Notes under the pieces: generated by a model
What the model was told of the DNA's origin: nothing
Databases searched by the model: none
What the model saw: the letters and a program-made list of their open reading frames with translations, nothing else
Position numbers and translations under genes: made by a program
Origin: Streptomyces sp. TLI_053
Lineage (GTDB): Bacteria > Actinomycetota > Actinomycetes > Streptomycetales > Streptomycetaceae
DNA length: 64,000 bases
Assembly: GCF_900105395.1 (NCBI RefSeq)
Contig: NZ_LT629775.1
Location: forward strand, 558,001-622,000
Reading direction: 5' to 3'
Shown here: positions 62,220 to 64,000 of the stretch, one piece after another
Numbering within the stretch: the stretch's first letter is position 1
Layout: every line of letters starts with the position of its first letter

Positions 62220-63761
62220 CTACCGCGCGACGGGAGCGAGCGTCTCCCGCAGGCGCTTCTTGTCCGGCTTGCCCGCCGAGGTGAGCGGGATCTCGGGTAC
62301 CAGGTGCAGCGCCTCGGGAGCGTAGATACGGCCCTTGCGGGTGCTGACGAAGGCGCGCACCTCCCCGAGGTCCGGTCGCCTCCCGGGCGCGGGGACCACC
62401 ACGGCGTGGACGTGCTCGGTCTGCTGCGCGTCCCGCACGCCGAGGACCGCGCACTGGGCCACGTCCGGGTGGGTGAGCAGCAGTTCCTCCACCTCGGACG
62501 GGTAGACGTGGCCGCCGACCACGATGATCCGGTCCGTGCGCCGGTCGGCCAGGTAGAGGTAGCCGTCCTGGTCGAGGTGGCCGATGTCACCGGTGTGCAG
62601 CCAGCCGTCGCGCAGCACCTCGGCGGTCAGTTCGGGGCGCTTCCAGTACCCGGCCATCAGGGAGCGCGAGCGGACGTGGATGTCGCCCTGCTCCCCGCTC
62701 GGCAGCCGGGTACCGTCGGCGGAACGGATCTCCACCTCGACTCCCGGGAGGGGCCGGCCGACCGAGAGCTGTCCGCCGGGCCCGGTCCGGTCGTGGTCCT
62801 GCGGGGCGAGCACGGCGATGTTCTGCGCCTCCGACATCCCGTAACCGCCGGTCAGGATCGGGCCGAACGCCTTGATGGCCTCGCGGACCCGGGCCGGGGA
62901 GGCGACACAGCCGCCGTAACTGACGCGGTGCAGGCTGGAGAGGTCGGCAGTGGAGATCGACGGGTGGTCCAGCAGGCGGTGGAGCAGCGGCGGCAGGACC
63001 CACAGGTCGGTGATGCGCTCGCGTTCGACGGCGGCCAGTACCTCGCCGGGCTCGAAGGAGCGCTGGAGGATCACCGCTCCACCGTGGTGGAGCGTCAGAT
63101 CGCTTAGCACACCGGCGAGATGGGCGATCGAGGTGGCGGCGAGGAACCGGGGAGCCGTCCCGTCCGGGCCGAACGGGACGTCGAACACCCGGCGGTAGGG
63201 GCCGTGCAGGCTGAGGATTCCCTTGGGGATGCCGGTGGTGCCGCCGGTGTGGCGGATGCCCAGGTGGTCCTGCGGGCCGATCGGCACGGCCGGGGGTTCG
63301 GCCGGCCGGTGGGCCGAGGCCGCGATCGCGTCCTCGCCGACCCCGGCCGGGCCCGGCCCCAGGGCGAGCACCGTCGGCACGTCGACCAGAGCCGTCAACT
63401 CCGCCACTTCCGCGTACCGTTCGGAATCCACGAGGAGGACGGCGGTGTCGACGCCGGCCACGATCCCGGCGAGGACGGCGGTGCTCATCCCGTCGTAGAG
63501 GTTGACCACCCGGGCACCGGCGACGCCGACGGCGTAACGGGCGGCGAGCGCCTCGGCGGTGTTGCCGGTGAGGAGGGCGACGGTGTCGCCCCGGGTGACG
63601 CCGCGGGCGACCAGCTCGTGGGCGAGCCGGTAGGCGGTGGCGGCGAACTCTCCGGCGGTGAGGGTGGCACCGTCGGCGGTGGTGACCGCCGGCCGGTCGG
63701 GGTCCCGGGCGAGGGACCGCAGGACGAGGGCGGGGGCGCTGATGAACTCCGCTTCGCTCAT
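62220..63761 (-). CDS. AMP-forming acyl-CoA synthetase/ligase
   Basis: A 513-residue ANL-superfamily ligase. Motifs: HTGGTTGIPKG (A3 phosphate loop; usual YTSGTTG), YGMSEAQN (A5), GWLHTGDIGHLDQDGYLYLADRRTDRIIVVGGHVYPSEVEELL (A7-A8), and TSAGKPDKKRLRE (A10, with the catalytic Lys). It should activate a carboxylic acid with ATP and CoA; the acid is not evident, though fatty or aromatic acids are usual. ATG at 63761 (MSEAEF) after GGAAGAAG. It is followed, after 199 bases, by the TipAS gene on the same strand. Confidence 0.9.
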   Translation of the reverse strand: MSEAEFISAPALVLRSLARDPDRPAVTTADGATLTAGEFAATAYRLAHELVARGVTRGDTVALLTGNTAEALAARYAVGVAGARVVNLYDGMSTAVLAGIVAGVDTAVLLVDSERYAEVAELTALVDVPTVLALGPGPAGVGEDAIAASAHRPAEPPAVPIGPQDHLGIRHTGGTTGIPKGILSLHGPYRRVFDVPFGPDGTAPRFLAATSIAHLAGVLSDLTLHHGGAVILQRSFEPGEVLAAVERERITDLWVLPPLLHRLLDHPSISTADLSSLHRVSYGGCVASPARVREAIKAFGPILTGGYGMSEAQNIAVLAPQDHDRTGPGGQLSVGRPLPGVEVEIRSADGTRLPSGEQGDIHVRSRSLMAGYWKRPELTAEVLRDGWLHTGDIGHLDQDGYLYLADRRTDRIIVVGGHVYPSEVEELLLTHPDVAQCAVLGVRDAQQTEHVHAVVVPAPGRRPDLGEVRAFVSTRKGRIYAPEALHLVPEIPLTSAGKPDKKRLRETLAPVAR

Positions 63762-63991
63762 GGCCACTTCTTCCTGGTAGACGGCAACCACGACTCCAGG
63801 CTAGCCGGGCTGCGAGCGGCACGCCGAACCGACGCCCGGTCAGTTCCCTTCGGCGGAGCACCCCGTAAGGTCTCCGGGGGACGTGGCCGAACGGGGTCGA
63901 CCGGACGGGGCGCCCGGAGGGCGTCGGGCCACGTCGGGAACGCACGATCAAGAGCACACGGCACGAACGAGACGAAGGACCGGCACGCCAC

Positions 63992-64000
63992 ATGCGACAG
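63992..64000 (+). CDS. Possible start of a gene running off the window
   Basis: ATG CGA CAG at the edge, preceded by GAAGGACC at a fair distance. It is divergent from the acyl-CoA ligase. Only three codons are visible, so nothing more can be said. The bases 63762-63991 hold no gene. Confidence 0.35.

Overview
The window comes from the chromosome of a high-GC actinobacterium, almost certainly Streptomyces, Kitasatospora or a close relative. GC-rich third codon positions, frequent GTG/TTG starts, long shadow ORFs opposite real genes, leaderless promoters, and actinobacterial families (DUF397/XRE pairs, PF04672 methyltransferases, MmyB-like regulators, TipAS, amphi-Trp, DUF6545) all point there. 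No rRNA, tRNA, CRISPR array, insertion sequence, phage module or origin was seen. It reads as accessory chromosome: many short regulator/enzyme pairs, several divergent around visible operators.

Left part (1-8.1 kb): an RibD/DHFR-like reductase (cut by the window edge), an alpha/beta-hydrolase-fold protein that has lost its catalytic Ser and His, an SRPBCC protein, a sugar-porter-type MFS transporter, a DHA2 efflux pump divergent from an MmyB-like regulator, and a fasciclin lipoprotein. From 8.36 to 19.50 kb lies one giant gene. It encodes a 3715-residue secreted protein with a glycine-rich head, 26 DUF11-like modules (23 of them near-identical, about 127 residues each) and an LPPTG cell-wall sorting signal.

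Middle (19.6-46.7 kb): a TetR/FAD-oxidase pair with a double operator, methyltransferases, a DUF1348/TetR pair with two strong palindromes, a stand-alone glutamate synthase small subunit, an amidase, a quinone-oxidoreductase-like dehydrogenase, a 2',3'-cyclic phosphodiesterase, and a DUF397/XRE pair with a 28-bp palindrome. Then come a second DHFR-like protein, a saccharopine-dehydrogenase-like enzyme with a canonical promoter, a tandem VOC protein, an NCS1 permease, a TetR/FAD-monooxygenase pair with three operator copies, and a leaderless RHH antitoxin/Fic-like toxin pair. The section ends with a GNAT, an SDR, a NUDIX hydrolase and a three-gene XRE-ImmA/IrrE-DUF6545 operon.

The most interesting locus is 46.8-50.8 kb on the minus strand. 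A 31-codon peptide gene with a near-perfect Shine-Dalgarno is followed by a 13-bp stem-loop, a membrane M50-type protease with an N-terminal PqqD/RRE-like domain, and a TPR protein with a degenerate ATPase-like head. An inverted repeat lies just upstream of the peptide gene. This is the layout of a small ribosomal-peptide (RiPP or signalling peptide) system, with a divergent FAD monooxygenase next door. I see no standard RiPP modification enzyme.

Right part (51.2-64 kb): FAD monooxygenase, CHMI-type tautomerase, two methyltransferases, a secreted M9 collagenase with PKD and PPC domains, an amphi-Trp protein, a PPK2 polyphosphate kinase, a DUF1269 membrane protein, a small secreted VanX-like zinc peptidase candidate, a stand-alone TipAS domain and an AMP-forming acyl-CoA ligase.
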